A stretch of DNA of 64,000 nt from Dermatophilus congolensis (GTDB taxonomy: Bacteria > Actinomycetota > Actinomycetes > Actinomycetales > Dermatophilaceae), in NCBI RefSeq assembly GCF_900447215.1, contig NZ_UFYA01000001.1, positions 1-64,000 of the forward strand, in the 5' to 3' direction. A program made the translations under genes and the position numbers. Below, piece by piece: positions 46,194 through 54,680 of this stretch. A model generated the notes under the pieces. That model did no database searches and had not been told where the DNA came from. It saw only the letters and a list, made by a program, of their open reading frames with translations. Numbering within the stretch: the first letter of the stretch is position 1; the number at the start of each line of letters is the position of its first letter.

Positions 46194-46396
46194 CAGTTTC
46201 TTCAGCAGTAGGCAGATCGTTGCCTCTCACAGGGGCTGCGGCCTGCCTGCTGCTGTTTGCTGGGGCTGACGTGAACATCACCACTTCTACGGGCTTGCTC
46301 AGCAGCAATGCTTCAGGAGCGCTGCAGCGGTTTCCTTGCCGTTCACGTGCATCGGAATCGTTGTGTGCATGGCTTTCAGCTCAGATACCGCCACAT

Positions 46397-46425
46397 CTGA
46401 CCGCTTAGTAGGACGGCTGTATAGT
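46397..46425 (+). promoter_or_regulatory. Candidate vegetative promoter of the sugar-nucleotide operon
   Basis: A CTGACC -35 hexamer (46397-46402), exactly 17 bp of spacer and a TATAGT -10 hexamer (46420-46425), close to TTGACA-N17-TATAAT. It would start transcription about 220 nt before the rfbF ATG. Confidence 0.55.
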
Positions 46426-46650
46426 TACCGGCGGGGCGTGAGACGGGGGTCTTTACGAAAAGCTGCAACGGGCCTCCTCGACCTCGCCGGGACCAGAGAG
46501 ATCTCACAAACATGCTGTTCAAAGGCATGCGCAGCAGATGCAAGGGGCCATCCGGGGGGATCGTTCGGAGCTAGACCTCCTGACCGTCTCACACTGCGTC
46601 AGCGGACCGAAGAGCCGCAGATGCGTTTGCGATTCACGGGAGGGGAACCG
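46426..46650 (+). other. Long untranslated leader of the sugar-nucleotide operon
   Basis: About 220 bp between promoter and rfbF with no convincing gene, although one frame stays open through it. GTGAGACGG (46438-46446) and CCGTCTCAC (46584-46592) are perfect inverted repeats that would close a 150-nt domain. The left half of the gap (46194-46396) shows nothing recognisable except the end of guaB. Confidence 0.45.
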
Positions 46651-47427
46651 ATGAAGGCAGTCATCCTTGCGGGTGGCCTGGGAACTCGCTTGAGCGAAGA
46701 GACCACGCTCAAGCCCAAACCAATGGTCGAGATCGGTGGCAAACCGATCATCTGGCACATCATGCACGAGTACGCCCACCACGGCGTCAACGAGTTCATC
46801 GTGTGCGGCGGCTACAAAGCCGAATACATCAAAGAGTGGTTCGCCTCCTACGCGCTACGCAATTCGGACATGACGTTTGACCTGCGCACCGGCGAAATGG
46901 TCGTGCATAAACGTGACGTTGAAGACTGGAAAGTCACCGTTGTTGATACCGGCCTTAGCTCCATGACCGGAGGCCGCCTTAAACGAGTGAGGGACTACAT
47001 CGGCGACGAAACATTCTGCTTCACCTACGGTGATGGCGTCTCCGACACCGACATTTCCGCCACCATCGACTTCCACAAGAAATCTGGACGCCTCGCCACC
47101 ATGACCGTGGTGCAGCCACCTGGACGTTTCGGAGCGATCTCCCTGGGAGCTTGCGAAACCACCATCGAAACATTCCAAGAAAAACCCGATGGCGACGGCG
47201 CCTGGATCAACGGCGGCTACTTCGTGTGCGAACCCGGTGTCATCGACTACATCGCCGGTGACGACACCACCTGGGAACAAGAACCCTTACGCAACCTCGC
47301 CCATGACGGCCAGCTCAACGCATGGAAACACCCTGGTTTCTGGCACCCCATGGACACATTGAACGACAAAAACAAGCTGGAGAAGCAGTGGGCGGCTGGC
47401 AGCGCGCCCTGGAAGGTGTGGAACTGA
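46651..47427 (+). CDS. rfbF: Glucose-1-phosphate cytidylyltransferase (RfbF-like)
   Basis: RfbF makes CDP-glucose from CTP and glucose-1-phosphate. The 258-aa enzyme starts with the nucleotidyltransferase signature VILAGGLGTRLSEET and KPKPMVEIGGKPIIWHIMH, has FCFTYGDGVSDTDI and the C-terminal WEQEPLRNLAHDGQL with FWHPMDTLNDK, which are the usual cytidylyltransferase motifs. ATG 46651 follows gggagggg. It is the first gene of five that run with gaps of 1 bp or overlaps to 51547. A CDP-glucose 4,6-dehydratase gene, its normal partner, is not recognisable in the cluster. Confidence 0.95.
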   Translation: MKAVILAGGLGTRLSEETTLKPKPMVEIGGKPIIWHIMHEYAHHGVNEFIVCGGYKAEYIKEWFASYALRNSDMTFDLRTGEMVVHKRDVEDWKVTVVDTGLSSMTGGRLKRVRDYIGDETFCFTYGDGVSDTDISATIDFHKKSGRLATMTVVQPPGRFGAISLGACETTIETFQEKPDGDGAWINGGYFVCEPGVIDYIAGDDTTWEQEPLRNLAHDGQLNAWKHPGFWHPMDTLNDKNKLEKQWAAGSAPWKVWN

Positions 47428-47428
47428 C

Positions 47429-48457
47429 ATGAAGATTCTCGTTACCGGCACCGAGGGCTACCTCGGATACTTGCTCGCCCCGTTGCTCATGGAAGACGGG
47501 CACGAGGTCGTCGGCCTAGACACCGGCTTCTACGAAGAGGGATGGCTGTTCAGCGACCACCAGCGCACCCCTATGACCATTAAGAAAGACATGCGCGACC
47601 TCACCGTCGAAGACCTCCAGGGTTTCGATGCCGTCGTCGCGATGGCTGAGCTGTCCAACGACCCTGTCGGTGACTTGGTTGGCCCACTGACGTTCGACAT
47701 CAACCACAAAGGTTCTGTCCACGTCGCTAAAACTGCGAAGGCCGCTGGTGTTGAGCGGTTCGTCTACATGTCTTCCTGCTCCGTCTATGGTGTGGCCGAA
47801 GGCGACGTCGACGAGACCAGCGCCGTTAACCCACAAACTGCATACGGCGAATGCAAATACCTCACCGAACAGGACCTGTGGAAACTCGCCGACGACACCT
47901 TCCACCCCACCGCGATGCGCAACGCCACCGCATTCGGTGCCAGCCCACGCCAACGTTTCGACATTGTTCTGAACAACCTCGCTGGCTTGGCCTGGGTTGA
48001 GAAAAACATCGCCATGACCTCCGACGGCACCCCTTGGCGCCCCATGGTCCATGCTCTCGACATCTGCAAAGCGATCCGGTTGGCGCTGGCCGCTCCGATC
48101 GAGAAGGTCCACGCCCAGGTGTTCAACGTCGGCTCTTACGACAACAACTACACGGTGCGTCAGATTGCTGAGACGGTGGCGAACGAGTTCCCCGGATGTG
48201 AGCTTTCGTTCGGTGAACCCGGTCAAGACAACCGTTCCTACAAGGTTAAATTCGACAAGATCGAGCAGATACTTGGATTTTCCTGCGACTGGAACCTCGC
48301 CGATGGTGCCAAACAGCTGCATTCGGTTTTCGAAGCGATCCAGCTCGACGCCGACAAGTTCTATGGCCGTGGCCACACTCGTTTGAAGATGATTGACCAC
48401 CTTCTCAAAACCGGTCAGGTCGACGAGAAGCTGTTCTGGAAGAAGGCTGACGCCTGA
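47429..48457 (+). CDS. NAD-dependent epimerase/dehydratase (extended SDR)
   Basis: A 342-aa extended SDR acting on a nucleotide sugar. The Rossmann motif reads VTGTEGYLGYLLAP, the catalytic set is the Ser pair in VYMSSCSVYG and the YGECK Tyr/Lys, and the substrate region contains WRPMVHALDIC. The VVGLDTGFYEEGW loop after the second strand is found in sugar epimerases of actinobacterial polysaccharide clusters. It could be an epimerase or a reductase; a role as the missing 4,6-dehydratase cannot be excluded but the sequence looks closer to 4-epimerase-like SDRs. It begins 1 bp after rfbF and its stop overlaps the next start. Confidence 0.85.
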   Translation: MKILVTGTEGYLGYLLAPLLMEDGHEVVGLDTGFYEEGWLFSDHQRTPMTIKKDMRDLTVEDLQGFDAVVAMAELSNDPVGDLVGPLTFDINHKGSVHVAKTAKAAGVERFVYMSSCSVYGVAEGDVDETSAVNPQTAYGECKYLTEQDLWKLADDTFHPTAMRNATAFGASPRQRFDIVLNNLAGLAWVEKNIAMTSDGTPWRPMVHALDICKAIRLALAAPIEKVHAQVFNVGSYDNNYTVRQIAETVANEFPGCELSFGEPGQDNRSYKVKFDKIEQILGFSCDWNLADGAKQLHSVFEAIQLDADKFYGRGHTRLKMIDHLLKTGQVDEKLFWKKADA

Positions 48458-49002
48458 TGGAATTCACTCAAACCGCTGTTGAAGGCTGCTGGATCATCGA
48501 CCTGAAGGCGTTCGAAGACAACCGTGGTGGTTTCGCACGGACCTTCTGCGTGGAGGAGTTCCAAGCACACGGCATCCCCACGGATGTGAAACAGGCCAAC
48601 ATGTCTTGGAACCACAAGAAGGGCACGATGCGCGGAATGCACCGCCAGATCGCCCCGGCCGCGGAGGGCAAACTGGTTCGCTGTGTGCGTGGCTCCATCG
48701 TGGACTGCTGCCTTGACCTGCGTGAAGACAGCCCCACCTTCGGTAAGAACGTGATGGTCGAACTGTCTGTAGACAACCACCGCGCATTGTGGATTCCGCC
48801 GTACTGCGCGCACGGATACCTCACTCTTACCGACGACACCGAAGTCACCTACCAGGTGTCGGGCATGTACTCCCCAGAGCACGAGCGTGGTCAGCGCTAC
48901 GACGATCCTGCTTTCGGACTGCAATGGCCCATCCCTGTTGAGGTCATCTCGGACAAAGACAAGGCATGGGCGGACTGGGACGGAAAGGAGATCGTCAAGT
49001 GA
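48457..49002 (+). CDS. dTDP-4-dehydrorhamnose 3,5-epimerase-like protein (RmlC family)
   Basis: A 181-aa cupin of the RmlC family. Matches to RmlC: DNRGGFARTFCVEEF, NMSWNHKKGTMRGMHRQ (His is the catalytic base in canonical RGLHYQ), LWIPPYCAHGYLTLTDDTEV and YSPEHERGQRYDDPAFGLQW (20 residues). The canonical RGLHYQ is RGMHRQ here, so substrate use may differ, as in 3-epimerases of CDP- or other NDP-4-keto sugars. It overlaps both neighbours by 1-4 bp, so its product probably acts on the same intermediate as the SDR and RfbF-like enzyme. Confidence 0.9.
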   Translation: MEFTQTAVEGCWIIDLKAFEDNRGGFARTFCVEEFQAHGIPTDVKQANMSWNHKKGTMRGMHRQIAPAAEGKLVRCVRGSIVDCCLDLREDSPTFGKNVMVELSVDNHRALWIPPYCAHGYLTLTDDTEVTYQVSGMYSPEHERGQRYDDPAFGLQWPIPVEVISDKDKAWADWDGKEIVK

Positions 49003-50309
49003 TCGTTGTTGACACCCTTCTGGCCCAGCGCGAGGCCGAAGGCAACCCGGTCAAGGTTGCTATTGCTGGCCCAGGGTTCATGGCCCGTGGCGCGATGCAC
49101 CATATCTTCAACAGCAAACCTGGCATGGACGTGGCTGTGGTGTATGCCCGCACGCCCGAGAAAGGTGTTGCTGCACTGGAATTCGCCGGTAAATCCGGTG
49201 ATCAGGTGAAGATCGTTCAGACCGCTGAAGAAATTGATGCCCTCGCCGCAACCGGCGGAACCGCCGTCACCTCCAACTATGAGGCGATGGTTAACGCCAC
49301 CAGCGTCGAAGCCGTTTTGGATGCGACCGGATCGGTGGAATTCGGTGCCCACCTGGCCATGGCCACCCTGGCAGCAAAGAAACACCTCGTGCTTTTGAAC
49401 GCTGAGGTCGATGCCACCATCGGCACCATCCTCAACGCCAAATTCGAGGACGCTGGCCTGGTGTACACCGGTGCCGACGGCGACCAGCCCGGTGTGCAAA
49501 TGAACCTCATCCGGTTTGTGCGCGGCTTGGGCGTGACCCCGCTGGTGGCAGGAAACATCAAGGGCCTGCAAGACCCATACCGCAACCCCACCACTCAGGA
49601 AGGGTTCGCGCGTCAGTGGGGCCAAGATCCACACATGGTGACCAGCTTCGCCGACGGCACCAAAGTGTCCGTTGAGCAAGCCCTTGTCGCTAACGCCGCT
49701 GACCTGTCCATTCACAAGCGGGGTTTGTTACAGCGCGACCACCGCGGCCACGTCGATGACTTGACCGGCATGTACGACGTTGATGAGCTCAAAAAGCTTG
49801 GCGGCGCTGTTGACTACGTGGTCGGAACGAAACCAGGGCCAGGCGTTTACGTTTTGGGTACGCACGATGACCCCAAACAGCAGCACTATCTGAATCTCTA
49901 CAAGCTTGGTGAAGGGCCGCTGTACAGCTTCTACACGCCGTACCACCTGTGCCACTTTGAAGTTCCGGACACCCTGGCTCGCGCGGTGCTGCTCGGTGAT
50001 GCCTGCATCAAACCGTTGCGTCAGGCTCCCAAGGTTGAGGTCATCACTATCGCGAAGAAAGACCTCAAAGCGGGGGAGACCTTGGATGCTCTGGGCGGGT
50101 ACACCTACTACGGTGAGTGCGAACGCGCTGATGTCACTGCCGCGGAGAAGCTCTTGCCGGTGGGATTGGCTGAGGGATGCGTGCTTACCCGCGATATCGC
50201 TAAAGATGAAGCAATCTCCTACAACGATGTGATCGTTCCGCAGGGCCGCCTGGCTGATGAGTTGCGCAGGGAGCAAGAGGCAACGTTCCCGCAACCGGCG
50301 GTGCAGTAA
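48999..50309 (+). CDS. SAF-domain NAD(P)-dependent oxidoreductase (homoserine dehydrogenase-like)
   Basis: A 436-aa two-domain protein: an N-terminal Rossmann domain (VAIAGPGFMARGAMHHI, about 20-36) and LNAEVDATIGTIL, and a C-terminal SAF domain (about 345-420: DLKAGETLDALGGYTYYGE, GLAEGCVLTRDIAKDEAIS). It resembles the SAF/homoserine dehydrogenase-like proteins seen in capsule and nucleotide-sugar clusters, whose reaction is not established. GTG 48999 has aaaggag 7 nt upstream and overlaps the previous stop; the open frame to 48966 is not needed. The stop base is shared with the next ATG. Confidence 0.85.
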   Translation: MIVVDTLLAQREAEGNPVKVAIAGPGFMARGAMHHIFNSKPGMDVAVVYARTPEKGVAALEFAGKSGDQVKIVQTAEEIDALAATGGTAVTSNYEAMVNATSVEAVLDATGSVEFGAHLAMATLAAKKHLVLLNAEVDATIGTILNAKFEDAGLVYTGADGDQPGVQMNLIRFVRGLGVTPLVAGNIKGLQDPYRNPTTQEGFARQWGQDPHMVTSFADGTKVSVEQALVANAADLSIHKRGLLQRDHRGHVDDLTGMYDVDELKKLGGAVDYVVGTKPGPGVYVLGTHDDPKQQHYLNLYKLGEGPLYSFYTPYHLCHFEVPDTLARAVLLGDACIKPLRQAPKVEVITIAKKDLKAGETLDALGGYTYYGECERADVTAAEKLLPVGLAEGCVLTRDIAKDEAISYNDVIVPQGRLADELRREQEATFPQPAVQ

Positions 50310-51547
50310 TGACAACTGCGCAGAAGGTGTACGACTTCGTTGTTATTGGCGGCGGAATTGTCGGCCTGGCCACGGCTATGGAGCTGCTGAACCGTAAACC
50401 GGGGGCGTCTCTTCTCGTAATCGAGAAAGAGTCACAGGTCGCGTTCCACCAGACAGGCCACAACTCGGGTGTCATCCACGCCGGTATCTACTACACGCCG
50501 GGCTCGCTGAAAGCTGTGCTGTGTAAGAAAGGCGCCGAACGTACCCGCGAATTCGCAGACGAACACGGCATCCCTTACCGCAATGTTGGCAAGCTGATTG
50601 TGGCTACCAACGAGGTTGAGCTGGAGCGCATGGAGGCTCTCTACGAGCGTGCCGTCACCAACGGCATGGATGTAGAGAAGCTCGATGGCCAAGAGCTCAA
50701 GCGCCGCGAGCCACGCATCAACGGCATTGGTGCGATCTGGAGCCCGAACACCGGCATCATTGATTACACCCAGGTATGCCAGAAGATGGCTGAGGTCATT
50801 GAAGCCGCTGGTGGTCAGGTGCGTTTAGGAACCAAGGTTGTAGACATCACGGAGTCGTTCTCTGAGGTGCGTGTGGATGTGGCTGCCGCGCATGCCAAGA
50901 ACACTGCTGGGGATGTTGAGCGAGTGTTCGGTAAACAGCTGGTTGTGTGTGGCGGTATCCAGGCGGACAGGTTGGCGCGGATGGCGGGACTGAACCCGTC
51001 ATTCCACATGGTTCCGTTCCGTGGGGAGTACTACCGACTACCCGCGAGCAAGAACACGATCGTGAATTCGTTGATCTACCCGGTTCCTGATCCAGGTTTG
51101 CCGTTCTTGGGTGTGCATTTGACCCTGATGATGGACGGCGGGGTGACCGTGGGGCCGAACGCGGTGATGGGTTTCGCTCGCGAAGGATACCCGCATTGGT
51201 CGATGAACGTTAAAGACATCGCGGATTTTGCTCTGTATAAGGGCTTCTGGAAATTGGTGCCGAGCGTGCTGAAGACCGGTTTGGTTGAGATGAAGAACTC
51301 GGCGTTCAAACCGGGTTATCTCAAGCTGGTCACCAAGTATGCCCCGGAGCTGCGGGTGTCGGATTTGGGGCCGGAGCCAGCAGGTATTCGGGCTCAAGCA
51401 GTCATGGAAGACGGTTCGATGGCCGAGGACTTCCTGTTTATGGAGACTGACCGCATGGTGCATGTGTGTAATGCACCTTCGCCAGCGGCGACGAGTTCGA
51501 TGCCTATCGCCGAGATGATCGTCGACAAGGTAATGGCGCGCGCCTGA
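50309..51547 (+). CDS. lhgO: L-2-hydroxyglutarate oxidase-like FAD-dependent oxidoreductase (LhgO)
   Basis: A 412-aa FAD enzyme of the DAO/LhgO family. The dinucleotide fold reads FVVIGGGIVGLATAMELL, followed by the LhgO-type HQTGHNSGVIHAGIYYTPGS and, later, VPFRGEYYRL, FLGVHLT and VGPNAVMGFAREGY. The characterised family member oxidises L-2-hydroxyglutarate to 2-oxoglutarate and passes electrons to the quinone pool. Being the last gene of a coupled sugar-nucleotide operon, it may instead oxidise a 2-hydroxy acid or sugar acid made there. A terminator follows. Confidence 0.88.
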   Translation: MTTAQKVYDFVVIGGGIVGLATAMELLNRKPGASLLVIEKESQVAFHQTGHNSGVIHAGIYYTPGSLKAVLCKKGAERTREFADEHGIPYRNVGKLIVATNEVELERMEALYERAVTNGMDVEKLDGQELKRREPRINGIGAIWSPNTGIIDYTQVCQKMAEVIEAAGGQVRLGTKVVDITESFSEVRVDVAAAHAKNTAGDVERVFGKQLVVCGGIQADRLARMAGLNPSFHMVPFRGEYYRLPASKNTIVNSLIYPVPDPGLPFLGVHLTLMMDGGVTVGPNAVMGFAREGYPHWSMNVKDIADFALYKGFWKLVPSVLKTGLVEMKNSAFKPGYLKLVTKYAPELRVSDLGPEPAGIRAQAVMEDGSMAEDFLFMETDRMVHVCNAPSPAATSSMPIAEMIVDKVMARA

Positions 51548-51567
51548 GCAGTACGTGTGCCGCATGG

Positions 51568-51625
51568 CTGTGGCGCCCTCCCGTGAAGTTGTGGGGGTGG
51601 GCGCCACAGTCATCTGCTGTTTTTT
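51568..51625 (+). terminator. Intrinsic terminator after the sugar-nucleotide operon
   Basis: An 11-bp stem (ctgtggcgccc, 51568-51578, with 51599-51609) encloses a 20-nt loop and is followed 9 nt later by a T-run (51620-51625). Confidence 0.8.
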
Positions 51626-51648
51626 GGGTGTTGTGGTGGGGGAGTGGG

Positions 51649-52317
51649 CTACTTCATGGTGTCGAGGTTGATGATGGTGTCGCAGTCTTGGGCTACGCGG
51701 TCGTCGTGGGTGACGATGAGTACTGCGGCGCCGTCTGTCGCTAGCCCGCGGAGCAGGTCGACTACTGCGCGTGCGTTGTCGTTGTCCAGGGATCCGGTTG
51801 GTTCGTCAGCTAGCACCACGGAAGGGCGTTTAAGTAGCAGGCGAGCCAGAGCGACGCGTTGACGTTCGCCGCCGCTGAGTTCGAGGATGGATCGTTTGAG
51901 GAATCCGGGAAGCCCGACTTTGAAGAGGGCTTCTTCCATGTCGTCGCGGTGGCGGCGCGCGGACCAAGCACCATAGACCACGGCGAGGTTGCCCATGACA
52001 TCGGTGTTTTCGATGAGGGCGTAGTCCTGAAACACGAAGCCGAGGACGTCACGGCGGAGCAACCTGCGGTTGTGGCTGTTGGCCCGGGAGATGTTTTTCC
52101 CCGCGACGGTGATGGTGCCTGCGGTGAGTTTTTCTAGGCCTCCGACGGCGTTGAGCAGGGTGGTTTTCCCTGATCCGCTTGATCCGCGAAGCGCGGTCAT
52201 GTTACCTGGGGGAACAGTGAAACTGAGGTCACGCCAGAGCACATGGCTGCCGAAGGATTTGGAGGCGTTTTCTACCTGCACACCTGTGGATGCTGTGGAA
52301 GTGGTTGCGGTGCTCAT
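51649..52317 (-). CDS. ABC transporter ATP-binding protein (bacteriocin locus)
   Basis: A 222-aa ABC ATPase of the MacB/LolD type. All motifs are intact: Walker A RGSSGSGKTT, Q-loop FVFQDYALIENT, signature ELSGGERQRVALARLL, Walker B SVVLADEPTGSLD and the His switch VTHDD. It overlaps the upstream membrane gene (ATGA at 52314-52317) and is the last gene of a lactococcin-972-type locus, where this ATPase with the large membrane protein forms the putative immunity or export complex. ATG 52317 is used; the open frame further upstream overlaps the membrane gene. Confidence 0.92.
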   Translation of the reverse strand: MSTATTSTASTGVQVENASKSFGSHVLWRDLSFTVPPGNMTALRGSSGSGKTTLLNAVGGLEKLTAGTITVAGKNISRANSHNRRLLRRDVLGFVFQDYALIENTDVMGNLAVVYGAWSARRHRDDMEEALFKVGLPGFLKRSILELSGGERQRVALARLLLKRPSVVLADEPTGSLDNDNARAVVDLLRGLATDGAAVLIVTHDDRVAQDCDTIINLDTMK

Positions 52318-54337
52318 GCGTGGCCTTCCTGGCGGTGGTCGGTGCGGGCTGTGGTGATGGCTAGTGATGTGATGAAAACGGCGATGGCGATAGCGCATCC
52401 GAGCATTCCTGCCCATCCCAGGAGAGCGAGACGGTCAGCTTCGCCGGGCGGGAGTGATTCGCTGGTGCTTGGGGTGATGAAGATGCTCCAGGCGGTCACG
52501 GCGGCGATGGTTAGGAGCGTGTAGCCAAAGACGGCGATGCTGTGGCGGCGTAGCCAGGAGTGGCCGGTTACCCATTCAGCGAAGAGGCGTTGACGCCTGG
52601 ATTGCACCCAAAGCGCAGCCAGTGCTGTTGAGGAAATGATCAGGATGATAATTCCCAAGATGAACGTAACCGTTTGCTGCGCTAAATCCTGTGTGGCCTT
52701 CTCGCGAGCTTCGATACGAGCTTGATTAGCGTCAACGATGGAATATACATGTGTGGTTAGGTTCTCATCATTGGCGACTTTTTCTGCTGCCTCTCGCGAG
52801 GTAAACATAATCTCTGATTTGCTTAGTGCTGCAGAGAGATTGATGTCTGAAATCGGAGCGAGTCCATCAGCTAGGAGGATAACAATGGGATCTTTTATCC
52901 CGGTTTTTGTGTTCAATCCGTCAACATCGACCACTAAAGGCCAAGTGGTGGATTTAATTGTTTGAGTCCGAATGGGAGGGAGGGAAATTTTTTGAAGTTC
53001 TATGTCGACACTGAACCGATTCTTTACTTCTTCGATAATTGCTTTAGTTTGTGCCTGGCGATCAGTTGGAATGTAGGCATTGAGTGCGTTATCTGTAGAG
53101 GGGATAGGCCCGGTGCTTGAGAGTAGCTCTGGATATCTCTTTAGATAGGTAGAGTTTACGGTAAGTATATTCGCCGCGCCATCTGGCAAACTTACTGGTT
53201 GGGGGTCTCTATAAATTCCGATATTCGCTAGAACATTTCCTTCAATGTCGGCTTTACGCAACTGTGCACCCAGTGCTGCATCAACTTGCTTAGCATTTTT
53301 CTCATCATTAGTTGACCCAGATAGGGTCATGTAAGTGATTCCCTGTGTAGTGTGTGGTAATTCTTGTGTGAAGCGCTGAACTTTTGTGGAAATCAGCGTG
53401 ATTGACACGAGAATTCCGATAACGATAATTGCGGTGACAAGGTTAAGTAATCCCAATGCGATAAGGGCAGGGATAGTGTCTGTTCGACCGGCGAGATTAT
53501 TTCGAATACTTCGTGCTGTTGCCAGATGTACTCCCACTGACAGTGCAACTATGGCGATAACCAGAAGTGCTGCAGTGATAGCAGTTGTTAATACGAAGAA
53601 AAGCGCGAGTTCATTCCAATTATTAATAATTTTGAGAGCCGTTAATGCCACTATTAGTACTGCTGTCCCACTTATTAATGCAGGATGCGCGCCTTGTGAG
53701 ATGCTGGTTGTTGTGATGCGAAGCCTGCTGTGTCCATTGAGGCGGTTGACTGCGAATGGGCGGGCTGACTGCAATGCCAACGTGAGCGTTAGCGCAGTAA
53801 GAAGTAATAATGGCGAGAGCTAAACTCGGTGTAATGTAGCCACCAAATGCATATATCAAGGCGCTCCAGCTCAGTAAAGATGGGAACTCTTGCGCCACAT
53901 ATCCATGCGAAGCAAAAAGTGATTTTAATTCACCGTGGTCGTCTCCGAAAACATAATAAAAAGATCTGACTTCATTAGTAGTGTCATCGACTAGGCCTGC
54001 AATGTGCTGCTCAACTGAAGGGTGAAACGTTGTTCTCGGTACCCGGGCGCCAGTAGGTGAGTCAGTTACGTAAAGATAGCGGGAGTGGTCAACTCGGGAG
54101 CGATTGTTGCGTTCCCTGGCGATTGCCACGCCATGCTTGACTGCGTAATCGTAAAGAGCCTCATCAACTGTTTCCCGCGAAGAAGGATTCGTCCCTTCTT
54201 TAAGTCCGTTCACCCATAAGGTTTGTGAGGCGCCTACTGGTCCTTCTAGGTCCATTATGGCCATCACTGTACCGCTGAGCAATAGCCCGAATATGAGTGC
54301 CAAGACTGGGGGGCAATGCCCAGCGATTCCATTTCAC
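52314..54337 (-). pseudogene. Bacteriocin-associated membrane protein (lactococcin 972 immunity type), two frameshifts
   Basis: The frames together give one protein of about 670 residues with an N-terminal helix, an extracytoplasmic domain, then helices near 160-260 and a second domain followed by four helices, like the family of putative immunity proteins that accompany lactococcin 972. Piece one: GTG 54337 (agggag 8 nt upstream) reads MKWNRWALPP; the frame breaks at a run of six C (54308-54313) and resumes as VLALIFGLLLSGTVMA. Piece two runs to about 53820 (GGYITPSLALAI) and breaks again, continuing as LLLLTALTLTLALQSARPF into the intact 488-codon frame ending 52314. The first break would be repaired by one base fewer in the homopolymer; the second is not in a repeat. 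Confidence 0.8.
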
Positions 54338-54356
54338 GCTTTTGTCTCCCTAAAAT

Positions 54357-54387
54357 GTGGCTAGGGGATACTAGGTCCCCTAGCCAC
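54357..54387. terminator. 12-bp perfect hairpin between bacteriocin gene and immunity gene
   Basis: GTGGCTAGGGGA (54357-54368) pairs with TCCCCTAGCCAC (54376-54387) around a 7-nt loop. In the direction of the bacteriocin genes it lies 9 bp after the bacteriocin stop and about 20 bp before the next start, with only a short ATTTTA tail, so it may act as a leaky terminator or 3'-end stabiliser giving more bacteriocin than immunity message. On the + strand a TGTTTTTATT tail follows. Confidence 0.75.
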
Positions 54388-54395
54388 TGTTTTTA

Positions 54396-54680
54396 TTAGC
54401 AGAATCCGTAGTAAGCCTGATTGTTGGTCCATTTTTTGGGGCCGCTTGCGATAGCTTCTACTTTTGCTACCTGGCAGCCGGATTGATATAGCCTTTTTCC
54501 AGATGCGCTGCTTTTATGGCTTTTATGAGCATGTTTATAGTAAGACCATACATCTACTTTATTTGTGCCATGATTCCAAACCCCACCATCGACATGCTCG
54601 GTGACCGCCATTGCGGGAGCGGCGACGCTGAGGCTTAGCGTGATAGCTGCGATAGTAGAAATAAATCGTTGTTTAATCAT
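54396..54680 (-). CDS. Lactococcin 972-family bacteriocin precursor
   Basis: A 94-aa secreted peptide. A typical signal peptide (MIKQRFISTIAAITLSLSVA, then APAMA) is followed by VTEHVDGGVWNHG, the hallmark start of mature lactococcin 972-type bacteriocins, then WSYYKHAHKSHKSSASGK and a C-terminal YYGFC. These non-modified peptides of about 65-70 residues block septum formation by binding lipid II in the model case. aagga lies 6 nt before ATG 54680. The following two genes on this strand are the family's usual membrane protein and ABC ATPase, which confirms the call. Codon use is AT-richer than the neighbours, suggesting horizontal acquisition. Confidence 0.92.
   Translation of the reverse strand: MIKQRFISTIAAITLSLSVAAPAMAVTEHVDGGVWNHGTNKVDVWSYYKHAHKSHKSSASGKRLYQSGCQVAKVEAIASGPKKWTNNQAYYGFC

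Noticed and set aside
46336-46650. N-terminal extension of the rfbF frame by 105 codons
   Set aside because: The extra residues are not nucleotidyltransferase-like, and ATG 46651 has a strong Shine-Dalgarno directly before the GGLGTR motif.
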